Source of the DNA: EX4484-2 sp964592095
Lineage (GTDB): Archaea; Altiarchaeota; Altiarchaeia; IMC4; QMZM01
DNA: 8,584 nt
Direction: 5' to 3'
NCBI GenBank assembly: GCA_964592095.1
Contig: CAZQER010000046.1
Location: forward strand, 1 to 8,584
Shown here in pieces: positions 1-6,472 of the stretch. A program made the position numbers and the translations under genes. The notes beneath the pieces were generated by a model, which saw nothing but the letters and a program-made list of their open reading frames with translations, searched no databases and was not told the DNA's origin. Each line of letters begins with the position of its first letter. Within the stretch, counting starts at the first letter, position 1.

Positions 1-1
1 T

Positions 2-94
2 AAATCAAAACAAACGAAGGTATTTCTGGATTGGTGTATGGGTTTTTTATTTACATTTAAAAATCCTAAAATTGTGAAGTATAGCAGAGAGTAG
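2..94 (+). other. possible 3' end of an upstream gene, cut by the window edge
   Basis: One plus-strand frame is open from the window edge to a TAG at 92-94, giving about 30 residues that end in KNPKIVKYSRE. A second frame is also open, to a TGA at 75-77, so openness alone is weak evidence. No motif is recognisable. It could be the C-terminus of a gene lying left of the window, or plain spacer. Sequence to the left would decide. Confidence 0.2.
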
Positions 95-194
95 AAGGTA
101 TATTTAGGCTGGAGGATTCTAAATATTTATTGCCGATTGAATTATTCAACAGAGCAATAGGTAATATTTAATATTAATATTATAATACAAGAAA
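95..194 (+). promoter_or_regulatory. spacer and putative promoter of the Ca2+ ATPase gene
   Basis: This AT-rich stretch ends at the ATPase start codon. A TATA-like element, TATTTAATA at 165-173, is centred about 26 bases upstream of the ATG. That is where an archaeal TATA box would sit for a leaderless transcript. No SD sequence precedes the ATG; the bases immediately before it are AAA. A short palindrome, TTGAAT-T-ATTCAA (137-149), lies just upstream of the TATA-like element and could be a regulator site. The surroundings are so AT-rich that these calls remain tentative. Confidence 0.4.
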
Positions 195-2849
195 ATGATA
201 AGATGGTATAATCTATCATCAGAAGATGTACTTCATAAGGTTAATTCATCTATAAATGGTTTATCCCATAATGAGGCTAAGAGAAGGCTCCATATATATG
301 GAAAAAATGTAATTGAAAAAGGAAGGAGGATTTCAAAACTTCAGATATTTATCTCACAATTCACAGATTTTCTGATTATTATTCTATTAATCGCTGCAGT
401 AATATCTTTTATCTTTGGAGAGATTATCGATTCATTTCTTATAATTGCAATTGTCATAGCAAATGGAATATTTGGATTTATTCAGGATTGGAAGGCTGAG
501 TCATCAATTGAAGCATTGGAGAGAATGGCATCTGTAGACGCATTGGTTATAAGAGATGGAATGAAAGTGAAAATTAACGCCGAGGATGTTGTTCCAGGAG
601 ATATAATAGTACTTGAAGAGGGGTCAGAAGTACCTGCAGATTCCCGTGTATTAGAGGCATATAGTCTGGAGGTTGATGAATCTGCATTGACTGGTGAATC
701 TGTGGGTGTTAGTAAGTTTGTCAGGAGATTGGATGGATATAGAGACATAACGGATATTGGTAATATGGTATTCAAATATACGAATGTTATAAGGGGAAGG
801 GGGAAAGCGGTAGTTGTTGAAACGGGGATGAATACGGAGATTGGTAAGGTTGCAAAAAAACTTCAGGAGGTTGAAAAGGAGGAAACTCCATTCCAGAGAG
901 AGTTAAATTCGCTGGGAAAAAAGTTAGGAATTCTAACACTATGTATCTGCATATTTATCATTCCACTATCAATATTTTTTCAGGGAACTGGGATATTTCA
1001 AGCATTTCTAACTGCTATAGCACTGGCTATTGCTGCTGTTCCAGAGGGATTACCTGCAGTTGTTACATTATCCTTGGCGTTAGGAACAAGAAGAATGGTC
1101 AAAAAGAACTCACTCGTTAGAAAACTCTCCGTTGTTGAATCGCTTGGTTCTGTTGATGTAATATGCACAGATAAAACTGGAACATTGACCGAGAATAAGA
1201 TGGTTGTTGAAAAGATATTCTTCAATGAAAAAACATTTGATGTAACCGGTGGATTTTCTTCAACTGGAAGTTTTATTAGTGATAACACAAAAATAAATCC
1301 AATGGAGATTGAGGCAATACTGAAGGCTGGTATACTATGTAATAATTCTGAAGTTCAGAATGATAGGATGATTGGTGACCCAACGGAAATTGCCTTGCTG
1401 ATATCTGCAGAAAAGGCAGGTCTAAAAAAGGAGGTATTAGAAAGGAAGTATAAAAGGATAAAGGAATTTCCATTCTCCTCAGAAAGTAAGCAGATGGCAA
1501 CTGTTCACGAGAAAGACGGAAAGATTTTTGTGTTTGTTAAGGGTGCCCCCGAGGTTATTCTTGGTGAATGTAAATGGTATCTGAAGGACGGAAAAAAGAT
1601 AAAACTATCTGAAGAGAAAAAGGGGGAATTTATTAGAAAGAATAATGAATTTGCAGAACAGGCATTGCGGGTTCTTGGGTTTGCATTTAAAGAAGGGGAT
1701 ATTAAGGACATAAATGAAGAGAAAGAACTGATATTTCTTGGATTACAGGGAATGATGGACCCACCAAGGGGTGAAGTGAAAGATGCAATACGGACCTGTA
1801 GAGATGCCGGAATAAGAGTTGTTATGGTTACTGGTGATAATGAAATAACTGCAACGGCGATTGGAAAAAAACTCGGATTTGATTCTGATGTTATAACTGG
1901 GAAAGAATTAAATGATTTATCAAGGGATGAATTAAGGAAGATTGTTGAGAAAATAGATATATTTGCAAGGGTATCTCCAACCAATAAACTTGATATTCTC
2001 AATGCATTAAAGGATAATGGACATATAGTTGCAATGACTGGGGATGGTGTGAATGATGCACCATCGTTGAAGAGGGCAGATGTTGGTATCTCCATGGGAA
2101 TAAGAGGAACAGATGTTGCAAAGCAGGCATCTGATATGGTTTTATTGGATGATAACTTCAAATCAATAAAGGATGCCATTGCCGAGGGAAGGGGTATATT
2201 TGACAATATAAGAAAATTTGTAAACTATCTATTGAGTGCAAACATGGGTGAGGTATTTATAGTATTTTTTGGGGTCCTTATAGGTGGATTTCTATTTCCA
2301 GATGTATTTGGTTCCGCTTCTCATGCGTTAATTCTGACACCTGTAATGTTGCTATGGATTAATCTATTGACTGATGGACTTCCAGCATTGGCGCTTGGTG
2401 CTGACCCAAAGGCAAAGGGTATAATGAAAAGAAAACCGAGAAGTGGGGATGAATCGGTGATAGATAAAAGAATGATGTTTTCTATCTTTGGGATTGGTGC
2501 AATAATGTGTATGATTTCACTACCGATATTCTTTTATAGCATTGAAGTGGATAGAGACCTGATGAAGTCTCAGACAATCCTTTTCACATTAATAATAATC
2601 CTTGAGATCGTTAGAATTCAGGCAATAAGATTTAGATATGGTCTCTCAATATTCTCAAACAGATGGTTATTTTTAGCAATAATCTCCTCAATATCCCTTC
2701 AATTGGTTATTCTGTATTCGCCATTAAATAAATTCTTCAAGATTTTACCATTGAGTCTTGATTCATGGATAATAATTCTCACTGGGCTTGTTGTATTTGG
2801 TATGCTGACATTTATTCTTACAAACATAGAGAAAAGAATTTTTGAATAA
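195..2849 (+). CDS. Ca2+-transporting P-type ATPase, type IIA (SERCA/PMR1-like)
   Basis: This is a polytopic membrane pump of 884 residues, the usual full length for the type IIA family, which exports Ca2+ at the cost of ATP. All core motifs are visible: actuator-domain TGES (166-169), M4 PEGLP (283-287), phosphorylation motif DKTGTLT with Asp326, nucleotide-binding KGAPE (449-453), TGDN (546-549) and hinge TGDGVNDAP (615-623). The N-terminus (LSSEDVL...GLSHNEAKRRL...YG.N) is the usual cation-ATPase N-terminal domain, which supports the ATG at 195. Residues matching both SERCA calcium sites are present: Glu284 (M4), Asn683 and Glu686 (M5), Asn723, Thr726 and Asp727 in NLLTDG (M6), and Glu804 (M8). 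Two calcium ions per cycle are therefore plausible, by inference. A manganese-type PMR1 activity is less likely because site I looks intact. It appears to be transcribed alone, with argG following after a structured spacer. Confidence 0.95.
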   Translation: MIRWYNLSSEDVLHKVNSSINGLSHNEAKRRLHIYGKNVIEKGRRISKLQIFISQFTDFLIIILLIAAVISFIFGEIIDSFLIIAIVIANGIFGFIQDWKAESSIEALERMASVDALVIRDGMKVKINAEDVVPGDIIVLEEGSEVPADSRVLEAYSLEVDESALTGESVGVSKFVRRLDGYRDITDIGNMVFKYTNVIRGRGKAVVVETGMNTEIGKVAKKLQEVEKEETPFQRELNSLGKKLGILTLCICIFIIPLSIFFQGTGIFQAFLTAIALAIAAVPEGLPAVVTLSLALGTRRMVKKNSLVRKLSVVESLGSVDVICTDKTGTLTENKMVVEKIFFNEKTFDVTGGFSSTGSFISDNTKINPMEIEAILKAGILCNNSEVQNDRMIGDPTEIALLISAEKAGLKKEVLERKYKRIKEFPFSSESKQMATVHEKDGKIFVFVKGAPEVILGECKWYLKDGKKIKLSEEKKGEFIRKNNEFAEQALRVLGFAFKEGDIKDINEEKELIFLGLQGMMDPPRGEVKDAIRTCRDAGIRVVMVTGDNEITATAIGKKLGFDSDVITGKELNDLSRDELRKIVEKIDIFARVSPTNKLDILNALKDNGHIVAMTGDGVNDAPSLKRADVGISMGIRGTDVAKQASDMVLLDDNFKSIKDAIAEGRGIFDNIRKFVNYLLSANMGEVFIVFFGVLIGGFLFPDVFGSASHALILTPVMLLWINLLTDGLPALALGADPKAKGIMKRKPRSGDESVIDKRMMFSIFGIGAIMCMISLPIFFYSIEVDRDLMKSQTILFTLIIILEIVRIQAIRFRYGLSIFSNRWLFLAIISSISLQLVILYSPLNKFFKILPLSLDSWIIILTGLVVFGMLTFILTNIEKRIFE

Positions 2850-2922
2850 AATGGATAGAAATTTAATCTGAAGGATGATTTATAAAGGTATTATATTATA
2901 AATAAATTGAAAATCAAACAAC

Positions 2923-2940
2923 TCCACACTGAGGTGTGGA
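2923..2940. repeat. perfect palindrome upstream of argG
   Basis: TCCACAC (2923-2929) and GTGTGGA (2934-2940) are perfect 7-bp inverted arms around a TGAG centre. This is GC-rich against a very AT-rich background. It lies directly upstream of the TATA-like box at 2942-2950, where an archaeal regulator could affect TFB/TBP binding. It could instead be an RNA hairpin if transcription starts further upstream. I find no second copy in the window. Confidence 0.55.
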
Positions 2941-2960
2941 TTATAATATAATCATACAAA

Positions 2961-3020
2961 ATGTCAATTTCAAAAACAAAGGGGGTGAAAGCGCAAGGTT
3001 TATTCCTTGCGTGTTTGTAA
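2961..3020 (+). CDS. putative 19-codon upstream ORF (leader peptide) of argG
   Basis: An ATG at 2961, preceded by AAA like the confident complete genes around it other than argG, opens a 19-codon frame encoding MSISKTKGVKAQGLFLACL. Its TAA stop (3018-3020) shares its last A with the argG ATG (TAATG), a classic arrangement for translational coupling or reinitiation. The frame is +1 relative to argG. The peptide contains no arginine, so codon-specific arginine attenuation of the bacterial type is not suggested. Such a short frame can arise by chance, and nothing in the sequence proves it is translated or even transcribed. Confidence 0.3.
   Translation: MSISKTKGVKAQGLFLACL
2981..3011 (+). promoter_or_regulatory. 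Shine-Dalgarno followed by a hairpin before the argG ATG
   Basis: GGGGGTGA (2981-2988) closely matches the archaeal SD consensus GGAGGTGA but lies 31 bases before the argG ATG, too far to act linearly. Between them CGCAAGG (2992-2998) can pair perfectly with CCTTGCG (3005-3011) around a TTTATT loop. If this 7-bp stem forms, the effective SD-to-ATG spacing shrinks to roughly 10-11 bases, which is functional. The pairing is directly visible; the spacing role is inference. Confidence 0.45.
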
Positions 3021-4207
3021 TGAAAGTAGTGCTTGCATATTCGGGTGGTTTGGATACATCTATATGTATCAAATGGTTAGAGGAGACATACAATGCAGAA
3101 GTAATCACACTTACCCTGGATATAGGACAGGAGAGGAGTGATTTAAGGTTTATTGAAGAAAAGGCAAAAAACATAGGTGCAGTAAAAACCTATAGTATCA
3201 ATGCAAAAGAGGAATTTGTTAGGGATTATATAAATCCATCTATAAAGGCAAATGCACTCTATGAAGGAAAATACCCTCTATCCACCGCAATAGGAAGACC
3301 ATTAATCAGTAAATGGTTGGTTAAGATTGCCGAAAAAGAAAATGCAGATGCTGTGGCTCATGGTTCCACTGGAAAGGGTAATGACCAAGTAAGATTTGAA
3401 CTTGCAATAAGGTCTTTGAATCCCGGCTTAAAAATTATTGCTCCTGCAAGGCAATGGAATTTGAATAGAGAAACGGCAAAAATATATGCAAAGAAACATA
3501 AAATACCAATTGGTAGTAGTTCACAATATAGTATCGATGAGAATCTATGGGGTAGGAGTATTGAGGCAGGTTCCTTGGAGGATTTGATGTCAGAGCCATC
3601 TGATGAGGTATACTCTTGGACGGTCTCACCAGAGAATGCATTAGATAGGGCAGAGTTTATTGAGTTAGAATTTGATGAAGGCATACCTGTTCGATTAAAC
3701 GGGAAGAAAATGAATGAAGTGAGATTAATACAGAAATTAAATCAATTGGGAGGAAAACACGGCATAGGTAGAATAGATATGGTGGAGGATAGATTAATTG
3801 GAATTAAATCCAGAGAGATTTATGAGTGTCCAGCAGCAACAATTATAATAGAGGCTCATAGAGATATTGAAAGGCTTACACTTACAAGAGAGGAAAATCT
3901 ATTTAAGGAGATAATTGACTCAAAATGGGCGCAATTGGTATATTTTGGGCAGTGGTATGAACCTCTAAAAAGAGATTTAGATTCATTTATAAATGAATCC
4001 CAACATATGGTTTCGGGAAGTGTTAGATTAAGGCTTTATAAAGGTTTAGCATCTGTGACGGGTAGAGAATCACCAAATTCACTCTATGATATGGGACTGG
4101 CAGCGTACGATATGAAAGATGTATTCAATCATAAACTTGCAGAGGGTTTCATAAGGCTGTGGGGATTACCGTCAGAGATTGCCGGTAGAAGGAAAAAAGG
4201 TAAATGA
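3020..4207 (+). CDS. argG: argininosuccinate synthase
   Basis: This cytosolic enzyme joins citrulline and aspartate, with ATP cleaved to AMP and pyrophosphate, to form argininosuccinate, the penultimate step of arginine synthesis. At 395 residues it has the usual family length. It shows the N-type PP-loop AYSGGLDTS (6-14), HGSTGKGNDQVRFE (114-127) and YSIDENLWGRS (170-180), all family signatures. I chose the ATG at 3020 because family members begin M-K-x-V-L-A-Y-S-G-G. The same frame is open back to a GTG at 2936, but that would add 28 residues with no family counterpart. No argH or other arginine gene is adjacent. It is the only confident complete gene here without AAA before the ATG; the preceding bases are GTA. 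Its leader is unusual, with a uORF overlap, a distant SD and a hairpin. Its stop lies 3 bp from the convergent orc1 stop. Confidence 0.96.
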   Translation: MKVVLAYSGGLDTSICIKWLEETYNAEVITLTLDIGQERSDLRFIEEKAKNIGAVKTYSINAKEEFVRDYINPSIKANALYEGKYPLSTAIGRPLISKWLVKIAEKENADAVAHGSTGKGNDQVRFELAIRSLNPGLKIIAPARQWNLNRETAKIYAKKHKIPIGSSSQYSIDENLWGRSIEAGSLEDLMSEPSDEVYSWTVSPENALDRAEFIELEFDEGIPVRLNGKKMNEVRLIQKLNQLGGKHGIGRIDMVEDRLIGIKSREIYECPAATIIIEAHRDIERLTLTREENLFKEIIDSKWAQLVYFGQWYEPLKRDLDSFINESQHMVSGSVRLRLYKGLASVTGRESPNSLYDMGLAAYDMKDVFNHKLAEGFIRLWGLPSEIAGRRKKGK

Positions 4208-4210
4208 GGG

Positions 4211-5512
4211 TTATGAAGGATATGGAGTATCTGTATCTGCATTATCTGTATCATCTAAACCCAAACTCTTTCTGAGAATTGACTTTATCTCATCTGGAGA
4301 ATAACCAAGTCTTATAAATCTTGTTGTGCCCCTTGTTCCCTTACCAGACATTCTCATTGTTATAAGTCCCAACATCTCCAGTTCATTAAGATATTCACTG
4401 AATTGCCTTGTCGTTCTTGCCTTTCTATTAAGCAATCTACAGTAATTTTCATATGCCTCATACACCTCTCCAGTAAACAGGTCTCCACTACCAAAGCCAG
4501 ATAATCTTTTATACATCCCCCCCTTTGATGCAAGAGATGCAATGGAATACATCACCAGTTGCTGATGTTCGGGTAATGTATTGATAGCCTCTGCTATTAT
4601 ATCCTCCTCGACCTCATCCTTTGCCTTCTCTACGTGTTCCTTTAATATTTTATCATCTCCAGAATCCCTTGCTATTTCTCCAGATTTCTTGAGTAATCTT
4701 AAGGCATATCTTGCATCTCCATCTTGGGCAGCAAATGCAGCGATAAGTGAAATTACGGAATCATCTATTACATCATTCTGAAATCCATCCTCAACCCTCT
4801 GTCTCAGAATTGTTTTCAACTGTATCGCATTGTATGGTTTGAAGACTCTCTCCTCTTGGCACAGAGTACTTCTACTTCTTGGATCCATCTTCCTAATTAC
4901 CTTCATATCGTTGGTTATACCGATAATGGAAACATTTCCATGTTTCAGTTCATCATTAATTCTTGTAAGTATATACATCAAATCATTCAATCCCTTCTTC
5001 ACCATATCTATCTCATCAAGAATTAATATTAGATTCATGTTGTTATTGTTTACCACTTTATATAATCTATCATACAAATCACCAGGATCCATTCCTTTTA
5101 AACTGTTGAATGGTCTATCCCTCAATGGGGTAGTCTTCAGATTATGATCATTTAGGGCATCATCCTCAAGTGTTTTCAGAAGCACTTTATATTTTGTATC
5201 TCTAATCTTGCAGTTCATATATACCGTTTTCACCACAACCCCATAAGGATTTTTTTCTGGATTGCTTACAAATTCCTCAAGTCTTCTTATCACATATTTT
5301 ATCACGCATGTTTTACCAGTGCCTGTTTTTCCATAAATGAACAGATTGTTTGGTTTTTCATTTCTCAGAACAGGTGCAATAATTTTTGTAATATCTCTTA
5401 TTTCAGACTCTCTATGAGGTAGTTCCTCTGGGACATAATGTGGTGAGAGTATAAAGGTATTTTTAAATATCTTCCTCTGTTGGAGTTCTGCTTCGAATAT
5501 ATCATCTATCAT
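4211..5512 (-). CDS. orc1/cdc6: Orc1/Cdc6 replication initiator ATPase
   Basis: This origin-recognition AAA+ protein binds replication origins and helps load the MCM helicase. It has 433 residues, a normal length for archaeal Orc1/Cdc6. Visible elements are Walker A GKTGTGKT (61-68), Walker B LILILDEID (161-169; Asp166 and Glu167), a sensor 1 Asn in GITND (Asn201), the DPRSRSTL segment (210-217) in the arginine-finger/lid area, and sensor 2 GDARYALRLL (Arg268). A C-terminal winged-helix domain (about 315-405), with FTGEVYEAYENYC and RQFSEYLNELEMLGLI, is the origin-DNA reader. The last residues, about 419-433, are acidic and polar. All ATPase residues are intact, so it should be active. The gene is divergent from sepF across 91 bp. 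Archaeal origins often lie next to orc1, but I find no clear ORB motif. No SD is seen; the start is AAA-ATG. Confidence 0.94.
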   Translation of the reverse strand: MIDDIFEAELQQRKIFKNTFILSPHYVPEELPHRESEIRDITKIIAPVLRNEKPNNLFIYGKTGTGKTCVIKYVIRRLEEFVSNPEKNPYGVVVKTVYMNCKIRDTKYKVLLKTLEDDALNDHNLKTTPLRDRPFNSLKGMDPGDLYDRLYKVVNNNNMNLILILDEIDMVKKGLNDLMYILTRINDELKHGNVSIIGITNDMKVIRKMDPRSRSTLCQEERVFKPYNAIQLKTILRQRVEDGFQNDVIDDSVISLIAAFAAQDGDARYALRLLKKSGEIARDSGDDKILKEHVEKAKDEVEEDIIAEAINTLPEHQQLVMYSIASLASKGGMYKRLSGFGSGDLFTGEVYEAYENYCRLLNRKARTTRQFSEYLNELEMLGLITMRMSGKGTRGTTRFIRLGYSPDEIKSILRKSLGLDDTDNADTDTPYPS

Positions 5513-5603
5513 TTTTATTTTTAATTTTATAAATAATTTTTATTGAATAGTATCCAAATATTAGTATAAAATCAATAAAAAACAAATTCATTGGTGTTTT
5601 AAA
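5513..5603. promoter_or_regulatory. divergent orc1/sepF promoter region with inverted repeat
   Basis: This 91-bp, very AT-rich spacer must hold promoters for both orc1 (leftward) and sepF (rightward). TTTTTATTGA (5537-5546) and TCAATAAAAA (5572-5581) are perfect 10-bp inverted arms with 25 bp between them. TAGTATAAAA (5562-5571) is a possible sepF TATA box. TTTATAAA (5526-5533) is TATA-like but too close to the orc1 ATG for a standard archaeal spacing. A GGTG 7 bases before the sepF ATG is a short SD candidate. The low complexity makes origin or operator calls uncertain. Confidence 0.4.
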
Positions 5604-5969
5604 ATGGTTTGGAAAAAGCTTATTGGCAAAACAGAGGAGGAAGAGGAAGAGGAGGAGATAGATATAGAGGCATATCTCAGCGAATTGGATATAAGGGAGG
5701 GTAAGATTATTGAAAGAGAGGATATAGTTTATGTGAAAGCAATTGACATATCTGGTGAAGATAATTTAGAAGAAGTGAAAGCAGAACTCAATAAGAATAA
5801 TATTGTGGTTGCAAATGTAAAAAATATCCTATCTGACAAACTTATCCTCAGGGAGATTGTAGATAAATTAAAGAATATGTGTGCTGAGATTGGTGGCGAT
5901 TTGGGCAGAATTTCAGAATACAAGATACTTGTAGTACCTTCAGGTATGAGAATAGTGCACAGGGCATAA
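5604..5969 (+). CDS. sepF: archaeal SepF, FtsZ membrane anchor
   Basis: In archaea, SepF tethers FtsZ to the membrane at the division site. The 121 residues show the expected plan. A short, potentially amphipathic N-terminus MVWKKLIGKT can serve as membrane-targeting sequence. An acidic linker with eight consecutive Glu (11-18) follows. The C-terminal globular SepF domain (about 30-121) ends in IGGDLGRISEYKILVVPSGMRIV, which I recognise as the family's conserved C-terminal strand region. The start at 5604 is supported by that N-terminal motif, by AAA-ATG and by a GGTG element (5593-5596). No ftsZ is in the window. The gene is divergent from orc1, a replication gene, and convergent with the RibL-like gene, with 27 bp between the stops. 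The Glu codons form a short purine-rich GAG/GAA tract (about 5634-5657). Confidence 0.85.
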   Translation: MVWKKLIGKTEEEEEEEEIDIEAYLSELDIREGKIIEREDIVYVKAIDISGEDNLEEVKAELNKNNIVVANVKNILSDKLILREIVDKLKNMCAEIGGDLGRISEYKILVVPSGMRIVHRA

Positions 5970-5996
5970 TATTTATACATTTGTAGACTATTATAC

Positions 5997-6416
5997 TCAT
6001 TTACCTCCTCTTATATGCTCTATAATCCTCCTTGTACTGTAAAGTTCACCCTCGTAGTATTTGTTTATTCTAACAACCTTTGTATTTAAACCTCTCTTTC
6101 TAAGTTCGGATTTTAATTCATTCTCATCAAAATCCTGATCCTTTCCTATTACAATGATATCTGGTTTTAGTTCCATAATTGGTTTAAAGATGTCATTTTC
6201 ATCACCGAGAATTGCTCTATCTACCATCTTAAGTGCTGAAACAACATGGAGTCTCTGCTGTTCTGGTATATATCTGCTACCCTTTTTTAACCCTACTGTT
6301 TTGTCCCTTGCAAGAATTACAATCAATTCATCACCCAGTTTCTTAGCCTCTTCAAGGAACATTATATGACCTGGATGTATGATGCTAAAGACACCAGTTG
6401 CAACAACCCTTACCAT
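5997..6416 (-). CDS. ribL: RibL-like FAD synthetase (nucleotidyltransferase)
   Basis: Archaeal RibL transfers the AMP moiety of ATP to FMN to make FAD. The 139-residue protein is a compact cytidylyltransferase-fold enzyme with the nucleotide-binding HPGH (14-17), conserved LGDELIVILARD (27-38), PEQQRL (51-56), a GDENDIF segment (71-77) and a C-terminal STRRI (127-131) in the place of the family's ISTT-type motif. Two features are odd. The usual Asp in GTFDxxHPGH is Ser11 (GVFSIIHPGH). There is also no cysteine anywhere, whereas the characterised Methanocaldococcus enzyme has, from memory, two C-terminal cysteines that matter for activity. A related nucleotidyltransferase with another acceptor, such as a polar-lipid head-group precursor, cannot be excluded. 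The gene is divergent from the L31e operon; its start is AAA-ATG with no SD. AATATTAATA (complement, about 6436-6445) sits near the expected TATA position. Confidence 0.75.
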   Translation of the reverse strand: MVRVVATGVFSIIHPGHIMFLEEAKKLGDELIVILARDKTVGLKKGSRYIPEQQRLHVVSALKMVDRAILGDENDIFKPIMELKPDIIVIGKDQDFDENELKSELRKRGLNTKVVRINKYYEGELYSTRRIIEHIRGGK

Positions 6417-6472
6417 TTTTTTATTTATATTGAATATTAATATTGAATCATATTATTATCTACAATTATAAA
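6417..6472. promoter_or_regulatory. divergent promoter region, ribL-like gene and L31e operon
   Basis: This 56-bp AT-rich spacer serves two divergent transcripts. TTTATATT (6424-6431... read on the plus strand) would place a rightward start near 6453, some 20 bases before the ATG at 6473. The TATTAATATT stretch at about 6436-6445 lies near -26 relative to the leftward ATG, fitting a leaderless ribL-like mRNA. ATATTGAAT occurs twice as a direct repeat (6427-6435 and 6440-6448). There is no SD for either gene. Confidence 0.35.

Larger units (their letters stand above)
2850..3019 (+). promoter_or_regulatory. argG promoter and 5' leader region
   Basis: This 170-base spacer holds several signals. 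TATA-like elements lie at 2879-2886 (TTTATAAA), 2896-2903 (TTATAAAT) and 2942-2950 (TATAATATA). A 7-bp palindrome lies at 2923-2940. A possible 19-codon upstream ORF (uORF) runs 2961-3020. The window's best SD match, GGGGGTGA, is at 2981-2988, and a GC-rich hairpin lies at 2992-3011. Which TATA is used decides the reading. The 2942 box would start transcription near 2971, inside the uORF. The two upstream boxes would start it at about 2909-2925 and include the whole uORF. No oligo-T terminator for the ATPase gene is obvious. Confidence 0.5.

Noticed and set aside
1505..2206. 233-residue minus-strand open frame inside the ATPase gene
   Set aside because: It is antisense to the most conserved ATPase motifs and its Ser/Ile/Phe-rich composition is that of a complement frame; no motif is seen.
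2871..2933. Box C/D-type guide RNA (GGATGAT ... CTGA)
   Set aside because: The first element does not match the C box RTGATGA and there is no internal C'/D' pair, so support is insufficient.
2923..2950. Intrinsic terminator for the ATPase gene
   Set aside because: The hairpin is not followed by an oligo-T run, and archaeal termination does not depend on hairpins.
2936..3019. Extended argG start at GTG 2936, giving 28 more residues
   Set aside because: Family members start at MKVVLAYSGG. The extra residues have no family counterpart and overlap the palindrome, TATA-like box and SD.
5513..5603. Definite replication origin with ORB elements
   Set aside because: I could not find the G-rich ORB or mini-ORB consensus; only AT-rich sequence and one inverted repeat are present.
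6443..6472. TTG start for the unknown protein before L31e
   Set aside because: It adds ten Asn/Tyr/Ile-rich residues that lie within the promoter-like repeats; the ATG at 6473 has the AAA context of the other genes.
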